Source: Panopea generosa | Taxonomy: Eukaryota > Mollusca > Bivalvia > Adapedonta > Hiatellidae | Reading direction: 5' to 3' | Assembly (NCBI GenBank): GCA_029582155.1 | Contig: CM055896.1 | Location: forward strand, 10,996,987 to 11,060,986 | DNA length: 64,000 nucleotides | Translations under genes and position numbers: made by a program | In this document: piece after piece, positions 46,820-58,000 of the stretch | Layout of the letters: each line of letters starts with the position of its first letter | Numbering within the stretch: the first letter of the stretch is position 1 | Notes under the pieces: generated by a model | What the model was told of the DNA's origin: nothing | The model's database searches: none | Seen by the model: the letters and a program-made list of their open reading frames with translations, nothing else

Positions 46820-49575
46820 TAAAGTACAATGTGGGTAGTAGGGTTGGTATGGGGTATGGTGGATACAGAGTGTACAGCAGATAGTTGAGATGGTGAAGTG
46901 GATGTAGAGGGTACAGCAGCTGCTGGTAGTATAGTTGGTATGATGGATGAGGAGGGTATGTCAGGATGCTGTAGTTGGTATGATGGATGCAGAGGGTACA
47001 GCTGGTACTGTAGTTAGTATTGTGGGTATAGAAGGTATAGCTGGTAGTATAGTGGGTATAATGGGTGTAGAGGGTACAACTGGTAGCATAGTTGGTATGG
47101 TTGGTGCTGATGGTACAACCAAGGTAGCCTAGTTGGTATGGTGGGTGTTGAGGGTACACCTGGTAGCATAGTTGGTATGACGGGTGTAGAGGGTATGGCT
47201 CGTAGCATAGTTGGTATAGTGGGTGTGGATAGTACAACTGGTAGTATAGTTGGTATGATGGGTGTTGAGGGTACAGCTGGTAGTGTAGTTGATATGGTGG
47301 GTGAAGAGGGTATGACAGGTAACATAGTTGGTATGGTGGGTGTGGATGGTACAACTGGAAGCATAGTTGGTATGGTGGGTGTTGAGGGTAGAGCTGGTAA
47401 TGTAGTTGGTATGTGGGTGTTGAGGGTACAGCTGGTAGTGTAGTTGGTATGATAGGTGAAGAGAGTACAGCTGGTAGTGTAGATGGTATCATGGGTGTAG
47501 ACAGTACAGCTGATAGTGTAGGCGATATGGCAGGTGTAGAGGGTACAGCTGATAGCATTGTTGGTATAGTGGGTGTTGAGGTTACAGTAGGTAGTTTAGT
47601 TGGTATGTTGGGTGTAGAGGGTACAGCTGGTAGCGTTGTTGGTGCTGTGAGCGTAGAAGGTACAGCAGGTAGTACAGTTGCTATTGTGAATAAAGCGGGT
47701 ACAGCTGGTAGTGTAGTTGGTATGGTGAGTAGCATAGTTGGTATGGTGGGTGTTGAGGGTACAGCTGGATGTTATGGTGGGTAAAGAAAGTACAGCTGGT
47801 ATGGTAGTGTAGATGGTATCGTAGTTGTATATACAGTACAGCTGGTTGTATAGTTGATATGGTGGGTTTAAAGGGTACAACTGGTAGTGTTGTTGGTATA
47901 ATGGATGTAGAGGTTACAGCTTGTAGCATTATTGGTGTTGTGAGTGTAGATGGTACAACTGGTAATGTATTTGGTACTGTGGGTGTTGAGGGTACAGAAG
48001 GTAGTGTTGTTGGTATAGTGGGTGTAGAGTATACGACTGGTTTTAAACGTAGTTGATATTGTGGATGTAGAGGGTACAGCTGGTGATGTTGTTGGTATAG
48101 TGAGTGTAGAGTGTTTGGCTGTTAGCGTAGTTGGTATGTTAAGTGTAAAGGGTATGACTGGTAGCATAGTTTTTATAGTGGGTGTAGATGGTACAACTGG
48201 TAATGTAGTTGGTATTGTGGGTGAATATGGTACATCTGGTTGTGTAGATGATATCATGGGCATAAACCGTACAGCTGGTAGTATAGTTGGTATAGTGGGT
48301 GTTGAGGGTACAACTGGTAGTGTAGTTAGTATTGTGGGTGAAGAGGGTACATCTGGTTGTGTAGATGATATTGTGGGCATAAACAGTACAGCTGGTAGTA
48401 TAGTTGGTATGGTGAGTATAAAGGGTACAGCTGGTAGTGTAGTTGGTAATGTGAGTATAAAGGGTACAGCTTGTAGTGTAGTTGGTATGGTGGTTGTATA
48501 GGGTACAGCTGGTAATATAGTTGGTATTATGGGTGTCAAGGGAACAATGAGTGATTAAGATGGTTGATATGGTATATTGAATGTATTAAGTACAGTGAGT
48601 AGTTATAATGGTATGGTGGATGCAGAGTGGACATTGAGTAGTTGTGTTGGTATAATGAATATAATGAATGCAATGGGTAGTGATGTTGATATTAAGGGGG
48701 TAGTGAGTAGTGAAATTAGTAAAGGATTATAGAGGATGAAGAAGGAACAGTGAAGAGCTGAGATGGTACGGTGGATGATTGTAGTGTCCATGAAACAGAT
48801 GGTAGTGATGTTGGTGTGGTGAATGCAGTGTGTAAAGTGGGTAGTGATGTTGATATAATGTGGATTGTGAGTAATGAAGTTGATATGGTAGATGTTTAGG
48901 GCACAGGTAGTGCTGTTGGTGTTGTTGATGTAGAAGGTACAGTGTAGTTGAATCTAAATGGTGGGTGTAGATGGTACAATAAGAAATGGGGTTCTGGTTG
49001 GTATTATAGTTAATGGTTGGTAGAGAGAAAACAGTACCTATATAATGGAGTAATGTAGAGGAAGCATTGGAGTGAATGTAGATGTTAAGCGGATAATGGT
49101 ACTGGATTGGTGGGTGTAATGGTTCAGTAGTTAATTAGGTCAGTATGATGGATGCAATGGATGCAATGGGTAGTGGGGCTGGTATGGTGGATTTTGAAGG
49201 TACAGTCACTGTGGATAGTTGAGTTGGTATGGTGACAGAGTCGATACATGTAATGAATCAGTGTCTTATGGATTTGGTTTGGCTGATGTTACGGATGTAG
49301 TTGAAAATGGTACTAGTATACTAGATGTAGAGTGTAGAAGTGATGATGTTGGTATGGTGGTTGATAGGGTACAGTGGGTATAATGATGTTAGTTTGGTGG
49401 GTGTAAAGGGCACAGTACCATGGTGGTGGAGTTGGTACATGTATGAAGACTGAAAGGTGTTTAATTAATTTGGTATGATGGATTTTGAAGGTGCAGTTGG
49501 AATTGGAGTTAGTATGATGAATGTAGATGGTACAGTTGTTAGTGATGTTGGTATAGTGGGGCCCATGGGGCACAG
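46820..49575. repeat. 39-bp minisatellite core inside the element
   Basis: The unit is GGTATGGTGGGTGTAGAGGG then TACAGCTGGTAGTGTAGTT. Copies are cleanest at 46980-48540 and decay outward. As 39 is 3 x 13, both strands are open: 13-residue repeats such as GMVGVEGTAGSVV on plus and PAVPSTPTIPTTL on minus. Reading frames change along the array through indels, and different frames are open in different parts, so coding is unlikely despite ORFs up to 309 codons. Confidence 0.9.
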
Positions 49576-50246
49576 TACCCACTTGTTTAAATTTAAACGA
49601 TAACTTTTTCCAAATTTTTAACTAAATAAAACAGATGTATCTTTTTGTCTATTTGTCAAAAAATAAGGTTTTAACCAAAACAATTATGTATGCAATTTGA
49701 TCTCAACTGCTTATTGCACCCAAGGTAAAAATTCGTCAATAAATTTATAAGAGTGAAAACAACAGATTTAAAATCTTGTTTGATATATACTGGTATATTA
49801 ATATCAAAATGTCACATTCTTAAACATGACAGTTAGTTACGATTTATGCTGTGGTCCAGAAAGTATCTGCATACAATATAAATTTACACAATATCAATTT
49901 CTAAATATGAATTTGGAAATATAATTATATATATTAACTTATATAAACATAATTTAATACTTTCATAATTAAAATATTATGCTTTACATTGTTAATGACA
50001 TAGGTTAATTGAGTGTTAACACGAAAACTACCAAAATTATTGTATTTATAGGCTAAAACATAAATAATACAGTTTAATATACTTTTGCATATGTTTTTCT
50101 TTATTTCCAATACTTCTTATATGTTTGTGTTAACCTTTAATAGAATTAAAATTAGTTTTGGAGTAATAACAACATAATTTTAATCAATTTTATATTGAGT
50201 TACAATATTTTTAAACTTAGAAATTAATTATTTATCTCATAAAACT

Positions 50247-50292
50247 TGGTGCAAAACTATTGTAACTTGAGTTACAATAGTTTTGCACCAAA
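50247..50292. repeat. Subterminal palindrome, 22-bp perfect arms
   Basis: TTGGTGCAAAACTATTGTAA with CT, a TG centre, then the exact reverse complement. The same ACTATTGTAACT core forms the terminal repeats and occurs inverted at 46131-46155 and 46188-46212. Confidence 0.95.
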
Positions 50293-50533
50293 TATAAATT
50301 CAGTTTTATTGAATTTTCAACACAACACTATTGTATCTCAAACTTTTACAATTAACTCAAGTTATATTAAAGCTTTGATTGATAACACTTGTTTGTATTG
50401 TAAGTAATGCAGTTTTCATTTGAATTTTGAAAAATATAAGTAAAAATATCTAAAGAAGAAAATAAAAAACAGTTTTTTCCTCCTCCTTACAATTTGCAAA
50501 AACCTAGTTACAATAGTGTTGCACAAGCCCTCG

Positions 50534-52040
50534 ATGAAGTCATTTTATAGAGACTGTTATCACCTGGAGCCCTTAACAGTACCTTGAAGTCATTTTCTAG
50601 GGACTGGATCAGCAAACATTGCCATGAAGTCATTTTATGGAGACTGTTACCCGCTGAAGCAGTTAACAGTACCGTGAAGTTCTATTATAAGGACTGTTTC
50701 CCGCTGAAGCAGTTAACAGTACCGTGAAGTCATATTATGGAGACTGTTATCCCCTGGAGCAGTTAACAGTACCGTGAAGTCATATTATAAGGACTGTTAT
50801 CCCCTGAAGCAGTTAACAGTACCGTGAAGTCATATTATTGGGACTTTTATCCACTGAGCAGATTAACAGTGCCCTGGAGTAATTTCCTAGAGACTGGAGC
50901 ACAGCAAACACTGCCATGAAGTCATTTTATGGGGACTGTTACCCGCTGGAGTGGTTAACAGTACGGTAAAGTCATTTTCTAGGGACTGGAGAAGTTGCCA
51001 TGAAATCTTTTTATGAGTAATGATACCAACAGTAGCATAAATCCATATTATAGGGACTGTTATCCCCTGGAGCAGTTAACAGTGCCATGAAGTCCTATTA
51101 AAAGGACTGTTATCCCCTGGAGCAGTCAACAGTGCCATGAAGTCCTATTATAAGGACTGTTATCCCCTGGAGCAGTCAACAGTGCCATGAAGTCCTATTA
51201 CAAGGACTGTTATCCCCTGAAGCAGTCAACAGTGCCATGAAGTCCTATTACAAGGACTGTTATCCCCTGAAGCAGTCAACAGTGCCATGAAGTCCTATTA
51301 CAAGGATGTTATCCCCTGAAGCAGTTAACAGTGCCGTGAAGTCCTATTACAAGGACTGTTATCCTCTGAAGCAGTTAACAGTGCCGTGAAGTCCTATTAC
51401 AAGGACTGTTATCCCCTGGAGCAGTTAACAGTGCCGTGAAGTCCTATTATATGGACTGTTATCCCCTGGAGCAGTTAACAGTGCCGTGAAGTCCTATTAT
51501 AAGGACTGTTATCCCCTGGAGCAGTTAACAGTGCAGCGAAGTCCTATTATAAGGACTGTTATCCCCTGGAGCAGTTAACAGTACCATGAAGTCCTACAAT
51601 CAGGACCGTTATCCCCTGGAGCAGTTAACAGTGCCATGAAATCCTATTATAAGGACTGTTATCCCCTGGAGCAGTTAGCAGTGCCGTGAAGTTCTATTAT
51701 AAGGACTGTTATCCCCTGGAGCAGTTTACAGTATCGTGAAGTCCTATTATAAGGACTGTTATCCCCTGGAGCAGTTAACAGTACCGTGAAGTCATATTAT
51801 AAGGACTGTTATCCCCTGGAGCAGTTAACAGTACATTGAAGTCATACTATAAAGGCTGTTATCCCCTGAAGCAGTTAACAGTACCGTGAAGTCATATTAT
51901 TGGGACTTTTATCCGCTGAGCAGATTAACAGTGCCGTGGAGTAATTTCCTAGAGACTGGAGCGGTAAACATTGCCATGAAGTCATTTATCCCCTGGAGCT
52001 GTTAACAGTGCCATGAAGTCATAGTATAGGGACTGTTATA
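50534..52040. repeat. 50-bp satellite array, right part (about 30 copies)
   Basis: The unit is GGAGCAGTTAACAGTGCCAT, GAAGTCCTATTATAAGGACT, GTTATCCCCT. It is highly homogeneous between 51060 and 51830 and more diverged at both edges. Confidence 0.97.
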
Positions 52041-52047
52041 TATGGCA

Positions 52048-52232
52048 CATCCAGTTTTATTGGGAGATGAAAAACTCAGAATAAGAATGTTGAACCACCG
52101 TCCTTCAGCAAATAACTGGCAAACTTTCTCACATCAAGTTTTTGGAGCAATGGACTCCAACATATGACCTTTGTGGTGAGAGGTATGTTGTCTTAAGGCG
52201 GCACCTTAGACCACTCTGCCATGGAGGATCCG
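52048..52232 (-). mobile_element. SINE-L copy at the right edge of the satellite
   Basis: Minus orientation: TCCAGTTTTATTGGGAGATG, CAAATAACTGGCAAACTTTC, and the head CACCTTAGACCACTCTGCC (A-box complement). Confidence 0.75.
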
Positions 52233-52607
52233 TTTCTTAATTGTAATTTCATACAGACTTTTGCAGTGATTTGTTCATCCGAAATAATATTTATATTGAT
52301 ATACGAAATCTTAGAAACTCAACACATTAACAATCATGTATATTTCTCGAAGCACATGTATATCTCACAATAGGTTTAGGGATATTCATTGGTATGTGGA
52401 ATTGCCATATTTGTGATAAAAAAACAGAGAACGTCTTAATTGATTATTTCCTTTTTTATTGACATTTTTGAGAATGTGAAAAGAACAAATGCTACATTTA
52501 AATTTTATCAGGTAATAATAAAAAATAGAAAGGTTTTTCTGTATGCTGATAAAATTATATTTTCTGTATCAATCTGTTATATTAGTGTAGAAAACTTATA
52601 ATCACCA

Positions 52608-52720
52608 GGCCCCATTTTCACGAAAAAACTTAAATGTGTTATTTTACTTAATCTTAATAGCTACATGTATTTGAGTTTAAGTAAAATAACAGACTTAGGT
52701 ATGTTTGTGAAAACGGGGCC
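52608..52720. mobile_element. 113-bp MITE with GGCCCC ends
   Basis: GGCCCCATTTTCACGAA and TTTGTGAAAACGGGGCC are inverted ends. The inner TTATTTTACTTAATCTTAA and TTTAAGTAAAATAA also pair, so the whole element folds. Confidence 0.85.
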
Positions 52721-53395
52721 AAGAAATAAGTCATGAAGCACCCATTCAGCCAACTCATGTTTCCATGACCTTTCCACATGTGAGTGTCAAATACTTTCTC
52801 AAAAAAATTGAAGATGCGGCTTCATTGAAGATAATATTTTTTTAATTTTATAATTTTTGATGAAATATTGATTTCTCATCGGATTATTAAACTTATTTAT
52901 AACCAAACAATGAAATGATCACATGTTTATTTTATTGCTTTTGATTCACAAAAAAAAAAATATTTCACAAAAATAAACAATTATTTTCTATTTATTATCC
53001 AACTGATAACAAACACTTTCATTATTAAATGCATCAAGATTTCTTTCCACTCTTCGTTATATTATTAATCATAATTATTAACAATGATTAATTACGCAAT
53101 ATAAAAAACACAATTCCAAATCTTGTACAATGATTCTCTTTCAGTTTTTTTCACCCATATCCAGTACCATTTAACATTCATAATGTCATTATACCTTAAA
53201 TTTGTGCTTAAGCAATGTTAAATCCACAACTTTAAATAAAATTCAATCTCTCTTGACAAAAAAAACATCCAGATGTGATAACTGATGATACCGCTGATCT
53301 CATGCATGTTTTTCCATGTTTATAGAGCTTAGAGCCGAGTTTTCATGTTAATGTTCGTCATGGTTCCAATTATATATCACCACCACGAGCAGGTT
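52721..53395. other. Region downstream of the TBC1D19 stop
   Basis: It probably includes the minus-strand 3' UTR. TTTATT (AATAAA on minus) occurs near 52929 and 52992. No other gene is seen. Confidence 0.4.
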
Positions 53396-53464
53396 TCACT
53401 TTGAGAACAAACTCAGCTGTATCAAGGGAATGACATGGAGAGTTGTCAAGTCAGCTAACACAGC
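53396..53464 (-). CDS. TBC1D19: TBC1D19 terminal exon with stop
   Basis: The acceptor TTCTGCAG is followed by 22 codons, AVLADLTTLHVIPLIQLSLF plus SK, and TGA at 53396-53398. It corresponds to the family C-terminus (LADLSTLKV-like). The minus-strand 3' UTR should lie below 53396. AATAAA-like signals on that strand (TTTATT on +) occur near 52929 and 52992, but the true poly(A) site is not determined. Confidence 0.9.
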   Translation of the reverse strand, partial: AVLADLTTLHVIPLIQLSLFSK

Positions 53465-54969
53465 CTGCAGAATAAAATGAACAATTAGCACAGTCAGACA
53501 CAATGGGGAACTCGTTATAATATGTTTTTTCTATGGCTCCCCAATTTAAAATAAGTATTGATATTTTCAACCAGATTTATGAAAAAATCTTGTTATAACA
53601 ATTGATGAATTAATTTAAAAATCTAAACTAAATCACGAAATTACACTTTTTCCAACTGGTTCCCTGGAACTGCATTATATCGTGACCCGAGAATTTTTTA
53701 GTTTAAACTTATTTATTTTACTTTGATTGTAAAACAAGTTATTACAACTTAGGCAAATCATGCTCAAAGTCTTCCTGGTTAGAACCAGTACTAAGCATAT
53801 GCAGAAAAGTGTCTTGCTCAAGGACACCACACATGGCTGTGGCGGAGGATCGAACCCACGACCCTCCGATCATCGGTTCGGTGCTCTACCACTGGACCAT
53901 GCACTCCACACCCGAGAATATGTTGTATGTGATTGGATTGCGCAATATTATGAAGAACAATGTTTTCTTTCATCAAACAGTACAAATAAATGTAAAGTTT
54001 CGCTACAACACTTACCTCGGCAGCGTTGTATGATTGGACTTTCATGAGGTTGGACTTTCTGAAGGAGAATATTGCAACGGCCAACACTGCAACATACAAA
54101 TAACATTACATTTAGACTCTTACTCATTAATTTTATTAAAAACATATGATCGGTTTATGTCTATGGTTAATGAGTTTGTGTTGTGTAAACTTATTTATTT
54201 TACTTCGATTGTGAAATAAGTTATTAAAACTCATACAAAGCACACTCGAATTCTTCCTGGTAAAAAGTGTCTTGCTCAAGGACACCACACATAGCCGTGG
54301 CAGAGGATCGAACCCATGACCCTCAAATTCAGGGTTGGATGCTCTATGACTGAACCATGTGCTCATTGTTTTTGGTTAGGACATGCAGATTTTAGAAATA
54401 CTTGTCTGACTGGACAAGTAAAATGAAAAATTAATGTAATGGCCTGTGAACCATGAGCTTGTAATAGTTTTTTAAATAATTGTGATAACTGAACTGACTG
54501 GATATGAATCCAAGCATATAATAAAATATAAAACATAACTGCCTTCAGAGTAAAAGATAAAATGTGTATAGAATATCTAGTTTTCAGAAGTAACCGTAGG
54601 ATGTATTGGTAATAAAACATTATGACAGCTACATCAAGATGTTCTGTTTTATATACAACAGGTAGACAGATTTCCAGAAAAAAGGAGTCATCACCAGACA
54701 ACATAAATGGAACAACTAAGAAAAGCACAACAGTCCCATGTACCTGGTAAGATCTCTAAAGAGTTTGATGCTAGTACCCTGTCCCAGAGTAACAACACTT
54801 GGTCACTTGAAAGGTACCCAGAAAAGGCTCTCACCAACCACTTGAATGCTATCTTCAATCTGAAAAATGTAAAAGGTATGTTTCAACAACTGACTCCAAT
54901 AAAACCCATAATGGAATGACATGAGCATCATTTTATCAATGTTTAACATTTCCAATGTCTTCCCTGAAG

Positions 54970-55032
<63 letters not shown>

Positions 55033-58000
55033 TTTAGCGTCACTTTTATGCAGTCAAGGGCTAACAGACGATCAGTTAACCTAACCACTGTTTCCTGGGA
55101 TCCTAAAAGGTTAATCAGTACACGAGCACACCCCATCTCCGCAAGTAAACTGATAACTTTCCCACTTGAATCAGTTGTTAGAGGAGAATGATAATAAGAC
55201 ACAATGTCTGATATAAATCATCACGGAGAGTGCTGCCGGGCTGGGATTCCAATTCACAACCCCTATATAGACTGAAAGCCAGACTAGTTACCGACTGAGC
55301 TAACCGGGTCCGGCCCCTGAGACTGAAGCTGATCAGTTATATTACATGAGCATTACATTCAGCGATGCACTCACCCGCAAAAAGATCTACATCATTGATA
55401 AATACAATTGAAATAAAAACAACTTTCAAATCAAATCCAACCAAACTGTTTTTGTTAACAATATGGTGTTTACCTTCAAATGTCATATTGAGTATTTGTA
55501 ATTCAGGATAAATATGAAAGGCAGATGCTGCAAATAATGTGAGTTGGACTTATGGCCAAACCCTTTAGCGCATATATTAAAAACAATAAAATATATTTAA
55601 ACTCTCAAAATATTTAAAAAATTGAAAATATTTTATCAATTTCATTTCACGAAAATATGTAAGTACATGTATAACAAATGTCTAATAACAATATTAAACA
55701 ACGTTTGTTGTTGATTTTTTTTTTTCGAACACATAGGCACTTACGGTTGACAGCCAACAGATTTGAGATGAAAGAAGAGCTCGGCTTCGTGTGTCTGTAG
55801 ATGGGTCTCAAACAACAAGCTGAGACAGACTATACCCTAGAGGAAATACAAAACCATGGATACACACATTAAGTGTTAAATAACGATATTGAGATTGATA
55901 TGGCAAATAAATACCCTATATTTTTTATAATGCATGTAAATAAGACATTCTAATCACTGCATTTTGCTTTAAAATTCATTTAACATTAATTTTGTAAAAA
56001 ATGTTTAGTGTAAATAAGTGTTACTAGTAAATGAGGTTTCTTTTTATTGGAGCAAAATGATATGAACAGGAGTTGTCAGAAGACAACAAAGCTCGCCTCT
56101 GGTTGCTTAAGTCCAAAAAGGGCCATAACTGTTCCAAAATGCAATCCAGAGTTATGGTTCTTGTCTCTGTGTGTTCCATTTCATTCACATCGGATGAGTG
56201 GTTGCATTGATATCTTAAACTTAAACGCAAAAGTTTAACCTAGGTGTCTACAGACGACGACGCCGATGACGCCAGTGTCATGGCAATAGCTCTTGGACTT
56301 CGTCCCGGAGAGCTAAAACGGACAACACAAAGCCATCAGTGAGAATGAAGCTTTGAACAATATTTGAGTGATCCAAGCAAAATCGAAATTCAGCAATGTT
56401 TGACAAATAATAAAAGCATGATATTAATACAATGTTGTTCATTAAAATCTGATTTTGTTTTTATTTTGTTTGTTAGTTTGAATATTGAGCATCATGTTTA
56501 TGCCATCGAGGACTAAAAGACAATCATTTAATCTTAAACAACTCTTTCCTGGAATTCCGTACATTACCCTGAACTCAAGCACACCCATCACCACAAGTAA
56601 CAGATTCACACATGCTTCAAAAGCTTTTTTCTGAATCCTTTCCACATAATGTGTTAGATGTATGACTTTATTGCTTCATTGTTAAATGTATTCTAAATAT
56701 ATGTACTTATGTGAATAAAATATATTGTTTAAACTAAGTAACAGATAACTTTCTTACTTTAATATTTTAAATCTATAAACTGATTGTCAGTGTTTCTAGA
56801 GTTTAAATGGGTTCATGGTTTTAATCAAAAGAGACCTGATAAACATTCATTTACACAATTTAGTTTATCACACAAGTTACGGTTGAGGTGTCTGATAAAT
56901 ACACAACATATTTTTTATATTAACCTAGTGTAATATCACTTCCAATTCAATTCGTGTTTTCCATATATAAATCAGCGCTCATACGTAAAATGCTGAAGAA
57001 CTTTCCACCTTGCCCGGATATACATATGAAGGTGTATTTGTCATGGTTAAATGACATTATTTTGAGAGGTTATAGCATATGATGACTCGTGGAAACTAAT
57101 ATGCCAGATTTGTTCTCATTCCTTACAGAGGTGATTTGTAAAATAAATGGGAGATTAAATGTAAAATTTTCCTGAGTGATAAAATGAATCTTACATTCAT
57201 GCTCATTTTATTATTCAATTTATTAAACTCGTTCGGAAAAATGTTATTATGCTTGGCAGAGCCTCAAATAATATATTTTTTTCAACTCATTTCATAAATT
57301 CAATAATAAATCAGCACTCATGTGAGATCCTCTATTTATTGTCTACTGAGGATATGTTTACCATACCTGAGGATGTGATGATATGCTATGGAGGCGGAAG
57401 AAATATCTCGTGTAGATTTCTCTAAACACGTAATACAGTTTCACCGGTTCTTTGTACAGGAAGCATAATGGTGCCACTGAAAGTATAACATAAATTATGT
57501 AAGACTAGCTGTACAATAAATATTTAGCATTAGTTTGATGTCATTGGAAGGAGTGGGGGCTAACAGATGATCAGTTAACCTAGCTGTGCAAGCATGAAAT
57601 ATTGTATATTTTAAACAGTTGTGTAAATTTTTTCAGAAATAATCTTTAAGTCACTTTGCCAGATACTGGATACTGCTTTGTTTTATTTAAATAGCTATGT
57701 ATTTAAAAAGGAAATAATTCAAAATTACTTATACTTAAAATTAATTAAGACAGTTGTTTAAAGTTATTTTTTGCAATTAGTTTAAAATATTTTAGAGATT
57801 TTTATTTAGTTATTTAGGGAATTCTTTAAATTATTCAGGGAAAGTTTCAAATAATTTAGGGAATAGTTAAACTTAATTATGGAATAGTTTAAAATTATTA
57901 AGGAAATTGATTATAATTATTTAGGGATTGCTTAAATTATTTAGGATTATTTTTATTGTGAGCAGAAAAATTATAATGCAGGGGAGACAACCTGATTAAT

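Larger units (their letters stand above)
45958..50533. mobile_element. 4,576-bp inverted-repeat element inserted in the 50-bp satellite
   Basis: The left end (45958) reads CGAGGGATCAGCG then TAACACTATTGTAACT. The right end, read inward on the minus strand from 50533, reads CGAGGGCTTGTGC then AACACTATTGTAACT. The outer 6 and inner 15 bases are identical. ATGA at 45954-45957 is repeated at 50534-50537, and removing the element restores one 50-bp satellite unit. No transposase-like ORF is seen, so it is non-autonomous. The ends and a 4-bp duplication do not let me assign a superfamily. Confidence 0.85.

Noticed and set aside
46806..47735. 309-codon minus-strand ORF, Pro/Thr/Tyr-rich, mucin-like
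   Set aside because: It is translation of the 39-bp minisatellite. Both strands and more than one frame are open, frames shift along the array, and no start, splice or domain context supports a gene.
47868..48539. 223-codon minus-strand ORF of PTIPTTLPAVPS-type repeats, and matching plus ORFs of GVEGTAGSVV-type repeats
   Set aside because: Same minisatellite artefact; a 39-bp unit without stops is open by construction.
54707..54919. Plus-strand 70-codon ORF that looks like an exon (AG before, GTATGT after)
   Set aside because: It is the antisense of the TBC1D19 exon at 54744-54859, which fits the family and the splice phases.
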